Source of the DNA: Erysipelothrix sp. | GTDB taxonomy: Bacteria; Bacillota_I; Bacilli_A; Erysipelotrichales; Erysipelotrichaceae | Assembly: GCA_018335655.1 (NCBI GenBank) | Contig: JAGXRX010000026.1 | Span: forward strand, 1 to 49,565 | DNA: 49,565 nucleotides | Direction: 5' to 3' | In this document: positions 7,421 to 16,092 of the stretch, in pieces | Numbering within the stretch: the first letter of the stretch is position 1 | How the letters are laid out: each line of letters begins with the position of its first letter | Program-made: the position numbers and the translations under genes | The notes under the pieces: generated by a model | The model's database searches: none | Told to the model about the DNA's origin: nothing | Seen by the model: the letters and a program-made list of their open reading frames with translations, nothing else

Positions 7421-8421
7421 GTTGTATAGGTATCATTGGATCAGGAAGTTGGGGTTTAGCACTTTCTAATGTACTTAGTGATAATAATCATGAAGTTATA
7501 GTGTATACACGTGAAGCTGCAGATCGAGATCTGATTAATCACACCCATTCGCATCCATTATATTTTAATGAAAATGTCACAATCAATGAATCAGTCACTG
7601 TCACATGTGATTTGGCTGAACTTGATTGTTGTAATACTATAATTTTAAGTGTGCCATCGGTAGCGATAGCAGATGTATGTATTCATATTAATGATGTCTT
7701 TACGACACCAAAGATTTTTGTGAATACTGCAAAAGGCTTTAATCCTTCAAATTTTCAGTTATTGTCGGATACAATTACAGACACTATTTCACCACATCTT
7801 CTTAAAGACTTAGTTTCTCTTATTGGACCATCGCATGCTGAGGAAGTTGTTATTCGTCTGCTTACGAGTGTCAATGTGGTTGGTTTAAATGATGAAACAC
7901 TTGTGCATATTCAACAATTATTTTCAAATTCATACTTTAGAGTCTATCGTAATCATGATGTTGTTGGGGCACAACTTGGTGTTGCCACAAAGAATGTTAT
8001 TGCACTTGCAAGTGGTATGTTAAATGGATTTGGTTTAGCAGACAATGCAAAAGCAGCACTTATTACTCGTGGTCTTGCAGAAATGTCACGCTTAGGGATT
8101 GCCATGGGTGGAAAGCTTGAAACCTTCTTAGGACTATGTGGAGTAGGGGACTTGGTAGTTACCGCAACTTCAGTTCATTCACGTAACTTTCAAGCGGGAT
8201 ATCGTATTGGAAAAGATAATGATGCATCAACGTTCTTAGCTACGAATCAAAAAACAGTAGAAGGTATTTATGCACTTGCAGGAGTACTTCATTATGCTAA
8301 ACTTCATAATGTTGAAATGCCTATTTGTGAAGCTGTGAATCGTATTATTCATAATCATGAGTTAGTCTCTGATGTGATTCAAACACTCACTGAGCGTGAT
8401 TTAAAGCGTGAATTTGAATAA
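7417..8421 (+). CDS. gpsA: Glycerol-3-phosphate dehydrogenase [NAD(P)+]
   Basis: Reduces dihydroxyacetone phosphate to sn-glycerol 3-phosphate for phospholipid synthesis. The 334-aa protein begins with the Rossmann motif GSGSWGLAL (residues 8-16) and contains the family's GPSHAEEV, the catalytic-lysine block GVATKNVIALASGMLNG, and the substrate-binding LCGVGDLVVTATSVHSRNFQAGYRIG. It overlaps der by ATGA, and the der-gpsA order is the same as in Bacillus. It is the last gene of the 4829-8421 operon. No hairpin is evident after its stop, and hup has its own promoter 25 bp further on. Confidence 0.97.
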   Translation: MSCIGIIGSGSWGLALSNVLSDNNHEVIVYTREAADRDLINHTHSHPLYFNENVTINESVTVTCDLAELDCCNTIILSVPSVAIADVCIHINDVFTTPKIFVNTAKGFNPSNFQLLSDTITDTISPHLLKDLVSLIGPSHAEEVVIRLLTSVNVVGLNDETLVHIQQLFSNSYFRVYRNHDVVGAQLGVATKNVIALASGMLNGFGLADNAKAALITRGLAEMSRLGIAMGGKLETFLGLCGVGDLVVTATSVHSRNFQAGYRIGKDNDASTFLATNQKTVEGIYALAGVLHYAKLHNVEMPICEAVNRIIHNHELVSDVIQTLTERDLKREFE

Positions 8422-8445
8422 TTAGAAGCAATTAATTCCACTGTC

Positions 8446-8474
8446 TTGCATGCTTGATGATAATTGTGTATGAT
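8446..8474 (+). promoter_or_regulatory. Promoter of hup
   Basis: -35 TTGCAT (8446-8451), 17-bp spacer, -10 TATGAT (8469-8474). It is followed by GGAGG at 8487-8491 and the ATG at 8499. Confidence 0.8.
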
Positions 8475-8498
8475 TAGGTAGTAGATGGAGGTACATTA

Positions 8499-8783
8499 AT
8501 GTCAGAATCTATAAATAAGAAGGTGCTTACAGATCTAGTTTCAGAAAAATTGTCACTCACTAAGAAACAATCAGCTGAAATTATCGATGTAGTCCTAGAA
8601 GAGATTGCTGTCGCTTTAAAAGAAGGTAAAAAAGTTGATCTTGCTGGATTCGGTAGCTTTACTGTTAAAGAGCGCTCAGCACGTACAGGATTTAATCCAC
8701 TAACCAAAGAATCTATCCAAATTGAAGCATCACGTGGAGTAGGTTTCAAACCTGCAAAAGCTTTAAAAGATCTTGTTAAATAA
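8499..8783 (+). CDS. hup: Nucleoid protein HU
   Basis: Small basic dimer that bends and compacts DNA. The 94-aa sequence contains the HU/IHF signature GFGSFTVKERSARTGFNPLT, with the DNA-inserting arm continuing to ESIQIEASRGVGFKPAKALKDLV. The N-terminus has four residues more than the Bacillus HBsu start (MSESINKK versus MNKT). It is a single-gene transcript with its own promoter and a strong terminator, as usual for HU. Its place close after gpsA matches the Bacillus gpsA...hbs neighbourhood. Confidence 0.97.
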   Translation: MSESINKKVLTDLVSEKLSLTKKQSAEIIDVVLEEIAVALKEGKKVDLAGFGSFTVKERSARTGFNPLTKESIQIEASRGVGFKPAKALKDLVK

Positions 8784-8815
8784 TAAGAAGCAATCTTGCT
8801 TCTTATTTTTTTTAT
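8782..8815 (+). terminator. Terminator of hup
   Basis: AATAAGAAGCAA (8782-8793) and TTGCTTCTTATT (8796-8807) form a long stem followed by TTTTTTT; it overlaps the last base of the hup stop codon region. Confidence 0.92.
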
Positions 8816-8817
8816 TG

Positions 8818-8826
8818 TGATATAAT
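8818..8826 (+). promoter_or_regulatory. Extended -10 promoter of the zinc peptidase gene
   Basis: TGATATAAT immediately after the hup terminator. There is no good -35. AGGAGG follows at 8842-8847. Confidence 0.6.
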
Positions 8827-8852
8827 ATTTGTAAGAAAAATAGGAGGTCGCA

Positions 8853-9518
8853 ATGGACTTAATCTTATATATCGCTGCTATTTTAATAGCAATATGGGCT
8901 CAAACAAATGTAAAGAATGTATACAACCGTTTTTCTAAGGTAGCTGCTAGTACACGCCTTACTGGATTTGATGTTGCTCAACTTATCATGCGCCGTCAAG
9001 GTGTCAATGATGTTAATGTTGAATTGACACAATCATTACTTGGTGATCACTATGATCCTAGAAGTAAAACAGTTCGCTTATCACCAAATGTATACAATAC
9101 AAATTCAATTGCGGCGATTGCTATCGCTGCACACGAAGTTGGTCACGTTCTTCAAGATCATGAGGGTTATGCATTTCTAAAACTTCGAAATTCCATGCTC
9201 CCTTTAGCCATAGTCTCTGGTAATTTAGCATGGGTTGTTATAATCATTGGTTTCTTTACAAGTACACTAGGTTTTATCTATGCAGGACTTCTAATGTTAG
9301 GAGTTATCGCATTCTTTCAATTAGTTACTTTACCTCTTGAATATGATGCATCTGCTCGTGCAAATCGCTTTCTTGTAGAAGAGGGGATTATTGGTTTTGA
9401 AGATGTTCCTTATGTTAAAAAGATGCTTAATGCAGCTGCATTAACGTATGTTGCAGCACTTGCTACAACCTTACTTCAAATAGTCCGTATTCTACTATTG
9501 ACGCAACGTCGTCGCTAA
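8853..9518 (+). CDS. Membrane zinc metallopeptidase, YugP family
   Basis: Probable integral-membrane neutral zinc peptidase (PF04298-type). The 221-aa protein has an N-terminal membrane segment, a cytosolic stretch (RFSKVAAS...), the zinc-binding helix AAHEVGHVLQDHEGY with His94, Glu95 and His98, then two or three further membrane helices (about 115-160) and a distal LPLEYDASARANRFL segment whose Glu or Asp may be the third metal ligand. The start is fixed by AGGAGG 5 nt upstream. Length and motif order agree with YugP of Bacillus, whose physiological substrate I do not know. It stands alone between the hup terminator and the hairpin at 9533-9570. Confidence 0.9.
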   Translation: MDLILYIAAILIAIWAQTNVKNVYNRFSKVAASTRLTGFDVAQLIMRRQGVNDVNVELTQSLLGDHYDPRSKTVRLSPNVYNTNSIAAIAIAAHEVGHVLQDHEGYAFLKLRNSMLPLAIVSGNLAWVVIIIGFFTSTLGFIYAGLLMLGVIAFFQLVTLPLEYDASARANRFLVEEGIIGFEDVPYVKKMLNAAALTYVAALATTLLQIVRILLLTQRRR

Positions 9519-9532
9519 TTATTTAGGAACTT

Positions 9533-9570
9533 CCTCTTTACTTATTAATGATAGGTAAGGAGGTTTTTTT
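9533..9570 (+). terminator. Terminator-like hairpin containing the next gene's ribosome-binding site
   Basis: CCTCTTTAC (9533-9541) pairs with GTAAGGAGG (9555-9563, one G-U pair), and seven T follow (9564-9570) right up to the ATG at 9571. The 3' arm is itself the AAGGAGG ribosome-binding site. The hairpin can end the YugP transcript and also hide the ribosome-binding site of the next gene on read-through RNA. Confidence 0.75.
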
Positions 9571-10551
9571 ATGAAACATATCAAAGCTATCATTTCAATC
9601 ATTAGTATCATTATGCTACGTGGATTCTTAATACAATCAATTCATGGACTAAATCCTACTCAAATTGAACTTGATCAAGAGAAATTCAAATACGAGATAT
9701 TTAGTGTTGAACTTGATGAAAAAGACTTAATTATTGAAGGTTATGCGTTTGTTATCGAACAACAACATTATCGAACACAGTTAACTCATTTAACTTACAT
9801 TGAATTATTGACTTCAAAAGGGAATAAGACTACATTTTCTGCTGTTTCTTTACCATCAAATTACACCTCACATATGCAGTATCGAGGAACTCCTTTGTGT
9901 GCTACATTTCGATTAAGACAACCCAATACAACATGTCATTATGCCTTTGAAAACGTTCAATTTAGAGTTAAAATCCCTCGATCTATCTTTATTATGGATG
10001 AAATCTATCGATTTAACTTAATTAGTCATGCAAGATCAGTTAATACAACATATATAACTCCAATTCAAGCAATCGTGAAAGATAATATCATTACAATTGA
10101 TGAAAAAAGTTACATTCTTAATGGTAATTTAGATACATCAACATTAAGAATTGCACATAGTGAAGTTGTGGTTCGTGATGGTCCATCGATAGAAAGTTCA
10201 CCGATATATCATGGAGCACATTGTAGTACAACTTATCGTAATCAATTATTTTATCAAAAAGATTCTTTATACGATCATGTAAAGGCAGTTATCTTTAATA
10301 GTAGTGTTGGATTAACTTATTATGAATTATCTGTAAATACATCAAGTTGCATCAATTCACGACGTACAGTCATTGAAGGAAATGAAATCACTTCAGTATA
10401 TATTAATCGTTTGATGGTAGAACTCACTGGAACACCATTAACTTTAGAAGTAAAACCCATTGAAATGATACCAATCAAGAAGACATTAAGATTCTACCAT
10501 CCATTAATTACAAAGAATGTGAAAAATAACCATATAGTAGCTATTTATTAG
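9571..10551 (+). CDS. Secreted or membrane-anchored protein of unknown function
   Basis: I do not recognise a family. The 326-aa product starts with a Lys followed by a hydrophobic stretch (IKAIISIISIIMLRGFLIQ) typical of a signal peptide or signal anchor; no lipobox is seen. The remainder is beta-rich in appearance, without membrane segments. It contains six cysteines, in pairs around residues 111-122, 218 and 279, compatible with disulphides outside the cell. The first part (about 45-150) has alternating hydrophobic residues suggesting an Ig-like or beta-sandwich domain; about 190-280 resembles a second small beta domain. It is the last + strand gene before the dif site and converges on the deoB operon. 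Its translation signal lies inside the hairpin at 9533-9570. Confidence 0.75.
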   Translation: MKHIKAIISIISIIMLRGFLIQSIHGLNPTQIELDQEKFKYEIFSVELDEKDLIIEGYAFVIEQQHYRTQLTHLTYIELLTSKGNKTTFSAVSLPSNYTSHMQYRGTPLCATFRLRQPNTTCHYAFENVQFRVKIPRSIFIMDEIYRFNLISHARSVNTTYITPIQAIVKDNIITIDEKSYILNGNLDTSTLRIAHSEVVVRDGPSIESSPIYHGAHCSTTYRNQLFYQKDSLYDHVKAVIFNSSVGLTYYELSVNTSSCINSRRTVIEGNEITSVYINRLMVELTGTPLTLEVKPIEMIPIKKTLRFYHPLITKNVKNNHIVAIY

Positions 10552-10552
10552 T

Positions 10553-10580
10553 AAAAGAAAAGCATTCTGGTGAGAATGCT
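10553..10580 (-). terminator. Terminator of the nusB-deoB operon
   Basis: AGCATTCT (10561-10568) and AGAATGCT (10573-10580) form an 8-bp stem with a 4-nt loop. On the - strand the stem is followed by TTTTCTTTT; on the + strand no T-tract follows, so it mainly serves transcripts arriving from deoB. Confidence 0.75.
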
Positions 10581-10583
10581 ATA

Positions 10584-10611
10584 ACTTCGTATAATGTATA
10601 TTATGTAATCT
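10584..10611 (+). other. dif: Chromosome dimer resolution site dif
   Basis: A 28-bp site with XerC arm ACTTCGTATAA, 6-bp centre TGTATA and XerD arm TTATGTAATCT. The inner bases ATAA...TTAT and the centre TGTATA are the same as in the Escherichia coli dif, and by memory it differs from the Bacillus subtilis dif at 4 of 28 positions. It lies between two convergent transcription units exactly where gene orientation flips from + to -, as expected at the replication terminus. The XerD-type recombinase gene is at 11791-12672. The last two bases of the site are inside the deoB stop codon. Confidence 0.93.
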
Positions 10612-11794
10612 ATTGATAATCTTTTAAGTATGAACGGCCATGCTTTGGAAGGTCAACACCAAAGTTATCTGCAATCGTCGCCCCTATCGAAGCAAATGTC
10701 GTTGCTACATCTAAAAGTTGATTTCCTTGTAATGATGGTGAGTAAACAATTTGGAAGATATATTCGCGAGTATGATCAGTACCATGATGGGTAGGATCAT
10801 TACCATGATCACTTGTTAGAATGAGGAGATCATCTTCTTTAAGATGAGGGAGTAACTCCCCTAGTTGTTTGTCAAATACTTCAAGTTCCTGAGCATAACC
10901 TTGTGGATTGCGTCGGTGTCCCCATAAAGCATCAAAATCTACAAGATTAACAAAACATAATCCTGTGAAATCTTTATTCTTAACTATTTCAATCGTTTTT
11001 TCCATACCATCAACATTTGATTTTGTCTTTTGATACGATGTAATGCCTTCACCATCAAAGATATCGACAATTTTACCAATCGCAATGACATCAAGTCCAT
11101 TTTCTTTAAGTGTGTCTAAAACAGTAGGTTCAAAGGGTTTTAGAGCATAGTCTTTTCGATTGGATGTACGCTTGAACTCCCCTACTTTTGACCCTATAAA
11201 TGGTCGCGCAATAATACGTCCGACTTTCCATTCAGGTTTCATCATGATCTCACGTGCAATCTCACATGCTTTGATTAGATTATCAAGTCCAAATGTTTCC
11301 TCATGAGCTGCAATCTGAAGTACTGAGTCTGCTGATGTATAAACAATCATCTCATTGGTTTTCATATGCTGCTCACCAAATTCATCAATGATTTCAGTTC
11401 CACTTGCAGATTTATTCCCAATAACACCAAATCCAGTACGCTCTTTTAACTCATTAATGAGTTCATCAGGAAAACCTGTATCAGTAAAGGTAATAAATGG
11501 TTCATCAATAAGTAATCCCATCATCTCCCAATGCCCTGTCATCGTATCTTTTCCAAGACTTGCCTCTGCAAGCTTGCCATAATTAGCTAATGGTTTAGAA
11601 ACAGGATCAACACCTTGGGTTGAATGAAGATTTCCAAGACCTAATGAAGCTAAATGTGGTAAATTCAAACCATTAACTGAATCTGCGATATGTCCAAGTG
11701 TATCAGCTCCTAAATCGTTATACGCAGCAGCATCGGGTAACTCCCCTACTCCTACTGAATCTAAAACTATGGTAAATATTCGTTTGAATTTCAT
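10610..11794 (-). CDS. deoB: Phosphopentomutase
   Basis: Interconverts (deoxy)ribose 1- and 5-phosphate in nucleoside salvage, an alkaline-phosphatase-superfamily Mn enzyme. The 394-aa protein has the N-terminal metal ligand in VLDSVGVGE (Asp12), the phospho-accepting threonine in DTMTGHWEM, the cap-domain stretch [14 protein letters not shown], and C-terminal ligands in [19 protein letters not shown]. No residue of these motifs is missing. It overlaps xerD by ATGA, and the xerD-deoB pairing is the same as in Bacillus (ripX-drm), though the purine nucleoside phosphorylase normally downstream is absent. Its stop codon overlaps the dif site by two bases. It is the last gene of the operon. Confidence 0.98.
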   Translation of the reverse strand: MKFKRIFTIVLDSVGVGELPDAAAYNDLGADTLGHIADSVNGLNLPHLASLGLGNLHSTQGVDPVSKPLANYGKLAEASLGKDTMTGHWEMMGLLIDEPFITFTDTGFPDELINELKERTGFGVIGNKSASGTEIIDEFGEQHMKTNEMIVYTSADSVLQIAAHEETFGLDNLIKACEIAREIMMKPEWKVGRIIARPFIGSKVGEFKRTSNRKDYALKPFEPTVLDTLKENGLDVIAIGKIVDIFDGEGITSYQKTKSNVDGMEKTIEIVKNKDFTGLCFVNLVDFDALWGHRRNPQGYAQELEVFDKQLGELLPHLKEDDLLILTSDHGNDPTHHGTDHTREYIFQIVYSPSLQGNQLLDVATTFASIGATIADNFGVDLPKHGRSYLKDYQ

Positions 11795-12672
11795 TTCTTC
11801 TCCTTTTTAATATGCTGTCCTGGATGGAAAGCATGGTATTTCTCTTGTAAAGACTTATCTGACAAATGTGAATAGATTTGCGTTGTTTTAATATCACTAT
11901 GACCTAACAGTGTTTGAACACTTCGCAAGTCAGCACCTTCTTGAAGTAAGGTAGACGCAAACCCATGTCTTAATCGATGAGGGTGCATATCCATTATACC
12001 AACTCTAAGTGCACAATTTTTTATTATTGTATAAATCTTTTGTCGGGTATAAGGTTTTCCTGAAGATTGAATGAGACATCGTGATGTTTTCGTCTTGATT
12101 CTTTTTGGTCTTATTTGGGTAATGAACTCATTTAGTAAGACGAGTAAGTCATCATGAATAATCACAATGCGCTCCTTATCCCCTTTTCCTATTATTTTTA
12201 TTGTTTTTTCATGAAGTGAAATAGAATTAAGATTAAGATCAACTAGTTCACTTACTCTAAGTCCAGTTGTAAACAACAACATGACAATAAGTCGCTCATC
12301 TTCATGCGCATTGTCTTGATTAGAACTTTCAAGCAATAAGGCGAATTCACGCATGGATATGACTTTAGGAAGTCTTTTAGCACTGAATTCATACTTTAAT
12401 TGGTCAGAAAAATCATATTGTTGCGTGTTATAACTTAAGAACTGAACGTATGAGCGTATTGCACTCACGTAGCGTGATTTTGTTGCTTTACGCAAGTCTA
12501 TACACCTTTCATTGAAATAGCGCTCTACAACGTCAGGATTAAGCGCTTGAATGTTTTCTTCTTCTAAAAATGCATTAAAACGAGAAATATCACTCACATA
12601 CGATGATGTTGAGCTAGGTTTAATGCCTAATGTATATAAACAGTAATGTTGGAATTGTTCAAGGTTTTTCAT
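11791..12672 (-). CDS. xerD: Tyrosine recombinase XerD
   Basis: Site-specific recombinase that, with a XerC partner, resolves chromosome dimers at dif under FtsK control. The 293-aa length is typical. An N-terminal SAM-like core-binding domain (about 1-85) precedes the catalytic domain with Arg139 (TGLRVSEL), Lys163 (GKGDKER), His232-x-x-Arg235 (HPHRLRHGF), His258 ([11 protein letters not shown]) and nucleophile Tyr267 (IYSHL), all present. I call it XerD rather than XerC because it lies directly before deoB as in Bacillus. It overlaps both neighbours by ATGA. Its probable target, dif, is about 1.2 kb downstream in the same transcript. XerC is not in this window. Confidence 0.9.
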   Translation of the reverse strand: MKNLEQFQHYCLYTLGIKPSSTSSYVSDISRFNAFLEEENIQALNPDVVERYFNERCIDLRKATKSRYVSAIRSYVQFLSYNTQQYDFSDQLKYEFSAKRLPKVISMREFALLLESSNQDNAHEDERLIVMLLFTTGLRVSELVDLNLNSISLHEKTIKIIGKGDKERIVIIHDDLLVLLNEFITQIRPKRIKTKTSRCLIQSSGKPYTRQKIYTIIKNCALRVGIMDMHPHRLRHGFASTLLQEGADLRSVQTLLGHSDIKTTQIYSHLSDKSLQEKYHAFHPGQHIKKEKK

Positions 12673-13730
12673 AGGTTAAATAATGAAAGCTGAGCAAAGT
12701 GTTCGCTCTCATCTATCATTTTAGTACAACTGACACTAATATGTCTAACACTGTCTTCAAACAGTTGATCAAATAAGACATTCACATGCTCATAAATGAT
12801 TCCAAAATCTTGGGTAGGAAGTTCAAAAACATGTGATTTTGATCTGTTTTCAAATCCATCATCCTTAATACCCACAACAATATTCTTAAATAGTAACTTG
12901 TCTTGATTTGCTCGTGTTACTAGTTCACTTACACATTCTTGTAAAACAAGTGTTATAGTCTTTTCATCATCACAATCATAACCAAGACTACGACTTTGTC
13001 CCATTGATTTATGACTACGGGATTGATTGACAATACTTTGATCAATACCATGACATTTATCGATGAGTGGACGCACATTAATTGGAATTTGTGCTAGTAG
13101 TTCATCTGTTATATGAACCAAATCATAAACAGTATGTATATTATATTCCGACAAAACTTCATACATTTTTTTACCTACACCAACGATTGAAGGCAGTGGT
13201 AAAGGCCAAAGTTTTGATGCAAGTTCATTATCACGAATAATAGAAACACCATTTGGTTTTTTAAGATCACTTGCAACTTTCGCAAGGAATTTATTAGAAG
13301 CAATGCCTATACTTACTTTTAATTGAAGTTCTTTTTGGATAATTTTTTGTAAGTCCATGGCTGCATCTAAAGGTTTTTTGTATTGTTTAATGGTTTCACT
13401 CATATCTAAATAACACTCATCAATGGATGCAACTTCAACAACTTCACAAAATGACTCACATAAGCTTATAAATGATTCTGAAACTTCATGATAACGATCA
13501 AAATGAAGTCCTGTCACGACAAGTTGAGGGCATAATTTCTTCGCTTCTAAAACACTCATCGCACTTTTTACACCAAAAGATCGTGCCACATAGTTACACG
13601 TTGTGATGATGGCTTGTTGACGCGCTGGTGCTACCGCAATCGGTTGATTTCTATATTCAGGATGATCAATTTCTTCGACAGTAGCATAAAACGCATTGAT
13701 ATCGATATGAAAAATAACGCGATTATTCAT
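12669..13730 (-). CDS. dinB: DNA polymerase IV (Y family)
   Basis: Error-prone translesion polymerase. I place the start at ATG 13730 (MNNRVIFHIDINAFYA) rather than the in-frame GTG at 13736; neither has a good ribosome-binding site, and coupling to recN, whose stop it overlaps by 8 bp, is likely. The 353-aa protein shows the palm Asp of HIDINAFYATVEEI, the catalytic SIDECYLDMS with adjacent Asp-Glu, the helix-hairpin-helix thumb region (WPLPLPSIVGVGKKM), a little-finger domain, and a C-terminal QLSLFNL resembling the beta-clamp binding motif QLxLF. It overlaps xerD by ATGA. Its presence among recN and xerD fits a genome-maintenance operon. Confidence 0.95.
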   Translation of the reverse strand: MNNRVIFHIDINAFYATVEEIDHPEYRNQPIAVAPARQQAIITTCNYVARSFGVKSAMSVLEAKKLCPQLVVTGLHFDRYHEVSESFISLCESFCEVVEVASIDECYLDMSETIKQYKKPLDAAMDLQKIIQKELQLKVSIGIASNKFLAKVASDLKKPNGVSIIRDNELASKLWPLPLPSIVGVGKKMYEVLSEYNIHTVYDLVHITDELLAQIPINVRPLIDKCHGIDQSIVNQSRSHKSMGQSRSLGYDCDDEKTITLVLQECVSELVTRANQDKLLFKNIVVGIKDDGFENRSKSHVFELPTQDFGIIYEHVNVLFDQLFEDSVRHISVSCTKMIDESEHFAQLSLFNL

Positions 13731-15369
13731 GAACACTTGCTAGGAGTTCTTGTGCAGCACTTAATGTGCTTTCACTTAGACTTCCTGATGAGATGAGAGC
13801 TAATTCTTCAACACGCTGTATGTTGTTAAGTTCTTTAACTTCTACATCTGTTGTATCATTATGAACCGATTTAATGACTTTAAAGTGACGCTCACCATAT
13901 GCTGCAACCATCGCTAAATGCGTGATTGAAAAGACTTGAATTGATGATGCAAGTTGGCGCATTTTTAAACCAATTTGCTTAGCGATTGGACCAGAGATTC
14001 CCACATCGATTTCATCAAAAATTAAGACTTGAATATCGGCGAGTGGTGTAAATACTGTCTTAAGTCCTAGCATTAAGCGAGATAACTCCCCTCCTGAGGC
14101 AATCTTTGATAGAGGACCCATTGGGGAACCAGGATTTGTTTTGATGTGAAAAACGACTTTATCAATCCCTGTTGCTGTTGGTTTATCTTGAGATAACATA
14201 ATCATAAACTTAGCATGAGGTAGTGATAAATCATTAAGTTGACCATTGATTGCAGCTTCTAAAGTATCTGCCATTGTACGACGTTGATGTGATAGTTCTT
14301 GAGCTGCTTGCTCATAGTTATTAAACGCTGTCTCAACTTCTTTGATGAGTTGTTTTTGAAAGAATTCATGATCATCAATAAGTTCAATTTGGCTTTTTAG
14401 TTTTTCCTTTGTCTTTAGTAATGATTCTAAACTACCACCATACTTTCTCTTAAGCTTTTCATATCCCAATACTCGAGCATTAAGTTCATCAAATGTGTCT
14501 TGATCAAAGCTAAAATCGTTGAGTCTCTCATATAATGTTGTTTTAATATCATCACTTAAGGCATACACTTCATTAAGAGATTCACTCGCTTTAAAGACGA
14601 CTTCATCTTCATGACATGATTGTAGTGTTTTCATGGATTGATAAAGAAGTGCTAAAACACCATCATCTTTATCAAGGAGTTCGCATACTAAACTTGTTTT
14701 ACTTACAAGCTTTTCATAAGCACTCATACGTTTAATGTCTTGTTCACATGCATCAAAATCCTCTTGAGATGGATTAAACGCATCGATTTCGGATAACTGA
14801 AAACGAGCAAAATCTAGATCTTGTTCACTTAATATCGTTGATTCAAATTCTTCAAGCTTATTTTTTGCATGTTTGTAGATTGAATACATCTGCTTAACTT
14901 TTTCTTTATGCACTTCATTAACACCTTGATCAACAAGTGTTAAATGTTGTTTCTCATTAAGTAAATAGGTTGTATCATGTTGTGAATGGATATCTATCTC
15001 GTAGGAAGAAAACTCTTTTAATAAAGAAAGTGGAACCATTTTACCATTGATACGACATGTATTTTTTCCATCTCGCGTAATTTCACGTGACAATACAACG
15101 ACATCATTGGTTTCAATACCTACCTCAAGACAATAGTTATGAGTGAGTGAGCCATCTTTTATACTGAAGACCCCTTCAACTTTAGCACTATCATGATTTT
15201 GCTTAATCATAGAGGTTGAAGCTTTTGCACCACAAAGAAGTGAAATTGCATCAACAAGCAAGCTCTTCCCTGCCCCAGTTTCCCCTGTAAAGACATTAAA
15301 ACCGGATTTAAAATCCAGATTAAGTCGATCGATTAAGACAAAATTCTCAACATGTAAGGAAATAATCAT
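13723..15369 (-). CDS. recN: DNA repair protein RecN
   Basis: SMC-like ATPase that acts early in double-strand-break repair. In 548 aa it has the Walker A GETGAGKSLLVDAISLLCG near residue 30, a long central region rich in Glu/Lys/Leu forming the two coiled-coil arms (about 155-365), the ABC signature ASGGELSRLMLGLKTVF and Walker B VLIFDEIDVGISG, and a D-loop/His-switch segment FSITHLAMVAAYGERHF. No truncation is evident. It overlaps tlyA by ATGA and dinB by 8 bp. In Bacillus argR (ahrC) lies between tlyA and recN; here the two are fused by overlap and argR is missing from this place. Confidence 0.97.
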   Translation of the reverse strand: MIISLHVENFVLIDRLNLDFKSGFNVFTGETGAGKSLLVDAISLLCGAKASTSMIKQNHDSAKVEGVFSIKDGSLTHNYCLEVGIETNDVVVLSREITRDGKNTCRINGKMVPLSLLKEFSSYEIDIHSQHDTTYLLNEKQHLTLVDQGVNEVHKEKVKQMYSIYKHAKNKLEEFESTILSEQDLDFARFQLSEIDAFNPSQEDFDACEQDIKRMSAYEKLVSKTSLVCELLDKDDGVLALLYQSMKTLQSCHEDEVVFKASESLNEVYALSDDIKTTLYERLNDFSFDQDTFDELNARVLGYEKLKRKYGGSLESLLKTKEKLKSQIELIDDHEFFQKQLIKEVETAFNNYEQAAQELSHQRRTMADTLEAAINGQLNDLSLPHAKFMIMLSQDKPTATGIDKVVFHIKTNPGSPMGPLSKIASGGELSRLMLGLKTVFTPLADIQVLIFDEIDVGISGPIAKQIGLKMRQLASSIQVFSITHLAMVAAYGERHFKVIKSVHNDTTDVEVKELNNIQRVEELALISSGSLSESTLSAAQELLASVHE

Positions 15370-16091
15370 AGCCCCTCCTTTTTCTGAAATACAAGAAACG
15401 TTTCTTGATTGCCTTCTTTACCTTTAAGGGTGGAATCAGCACTTAAGTGAAAACGATATCCTTTTGAAATAATTGTTTGAACGATATGATGTTGAATCTG
15501 AATGGCTTGTCGACTATTCTTCACAATCCCAGATTTATTAAGAAACTTTGCTCCAACTTCAAATTGGGGTTTATATAAAAGAATAATCCATGTCTTACCA
15601 TGAGCAAATTGATCTAAAGCATCAAAGACATTCAAGATTGAAGTAAAAGAGACATCCATAACAATAATATCAAAGGTTTCATCACATACATGCTTAAAAT
15701 CTAAGATAGATATTCCTTCAAAGTTTCGTACTTGAGGATGATTTTTAAGTGACTCATGCAGCTGGTTATGACCTACATCGACACATACCATACTCTTGAT
15801 ACCAAACTGAAGTAAACAATCCGTAAAACCACCTGTGGATGCACCCACATCAAGACCTTTTAACCCATCAAGTGGAATTTCTATTTCACTTAATAAACCA
15901 GATAACTTCTCACCACCTCGAGATACAAAAGAATGTTGAGAAACAAGTTCAATTTTATCAAAGTCACTGACTTCAGTGGCTGGTTTTGTGTTAACTTGTC
16001 CATTGATTGTTATTAAACCACGTTTAATTAAATCGTGACATGATGAACGTGATTTTTGAAATAATTCACTTGCCTTTTGATCGAGTCTCAT
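15366..16091 (-). CDS. tlyA: TlyA-family rRNA 2'-O-methyltransferase
   Basis: Predicted SAM-dependent 2'-O-ribose methyltransferase acting on ribosomal RNA. At 241 aa it is a little shorter than the usual 270, the difference being a short N-terminus. An S4 RNA-binding domain (MRLDQKASELFQKSRSSCHDLIKRGLITING) occupies about 1-60; the Rossmann methyltransferase follows with SAM-binding GLDVGASTGGFTDCLLQFG and the catalytic Lys/Asp/Lys/Glu-type residues in DVGHNQLH, DVSFTS and YKPQFEVG. It starts 1 nt after the ispA stop and overlaps recN by ATGA. In some bacteria TlyA proteins are linked to capreomycin sensitivity; a hemolysin role in the old name is not supported by the sequence. Confidence 0.93.
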   Translation of the reverse strand: MRLDQKASELFQKSRSSCHDLIKRGLITINGQVNTKPATEVSDFDKIELVSQHSFVSRGGEKLSGLLSEIEIPLDGLKGLDVGASTGGFTDCLLQFGIKSMVCVDVGHNQLHESLKNHPQVRNFEGISILDFKHVCDETFDIIVMDVSFTSILNVFDALDQFAHGKTWIILLYKPQFEVGAKFLNKSGIVKNSRQAIQIQHHIVQTIISKGYRFHLSADSTLKGKEGNQETFLVFQKKEGL

Positions 16092-16092
16092 A

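Noticed and set aside
10581-10604. Near-identity to one arm and most of the spacer of phage P1 loxP (19 matching bases from 10581).
   Set aside because: The second loxP arm is absent; the right half instead matches the XerD arm of dif. The position at the orientation switch, beside xerD, explains the sequence as dif. The resemblance reflects related recombinase sites or chance, not a vector remnant.
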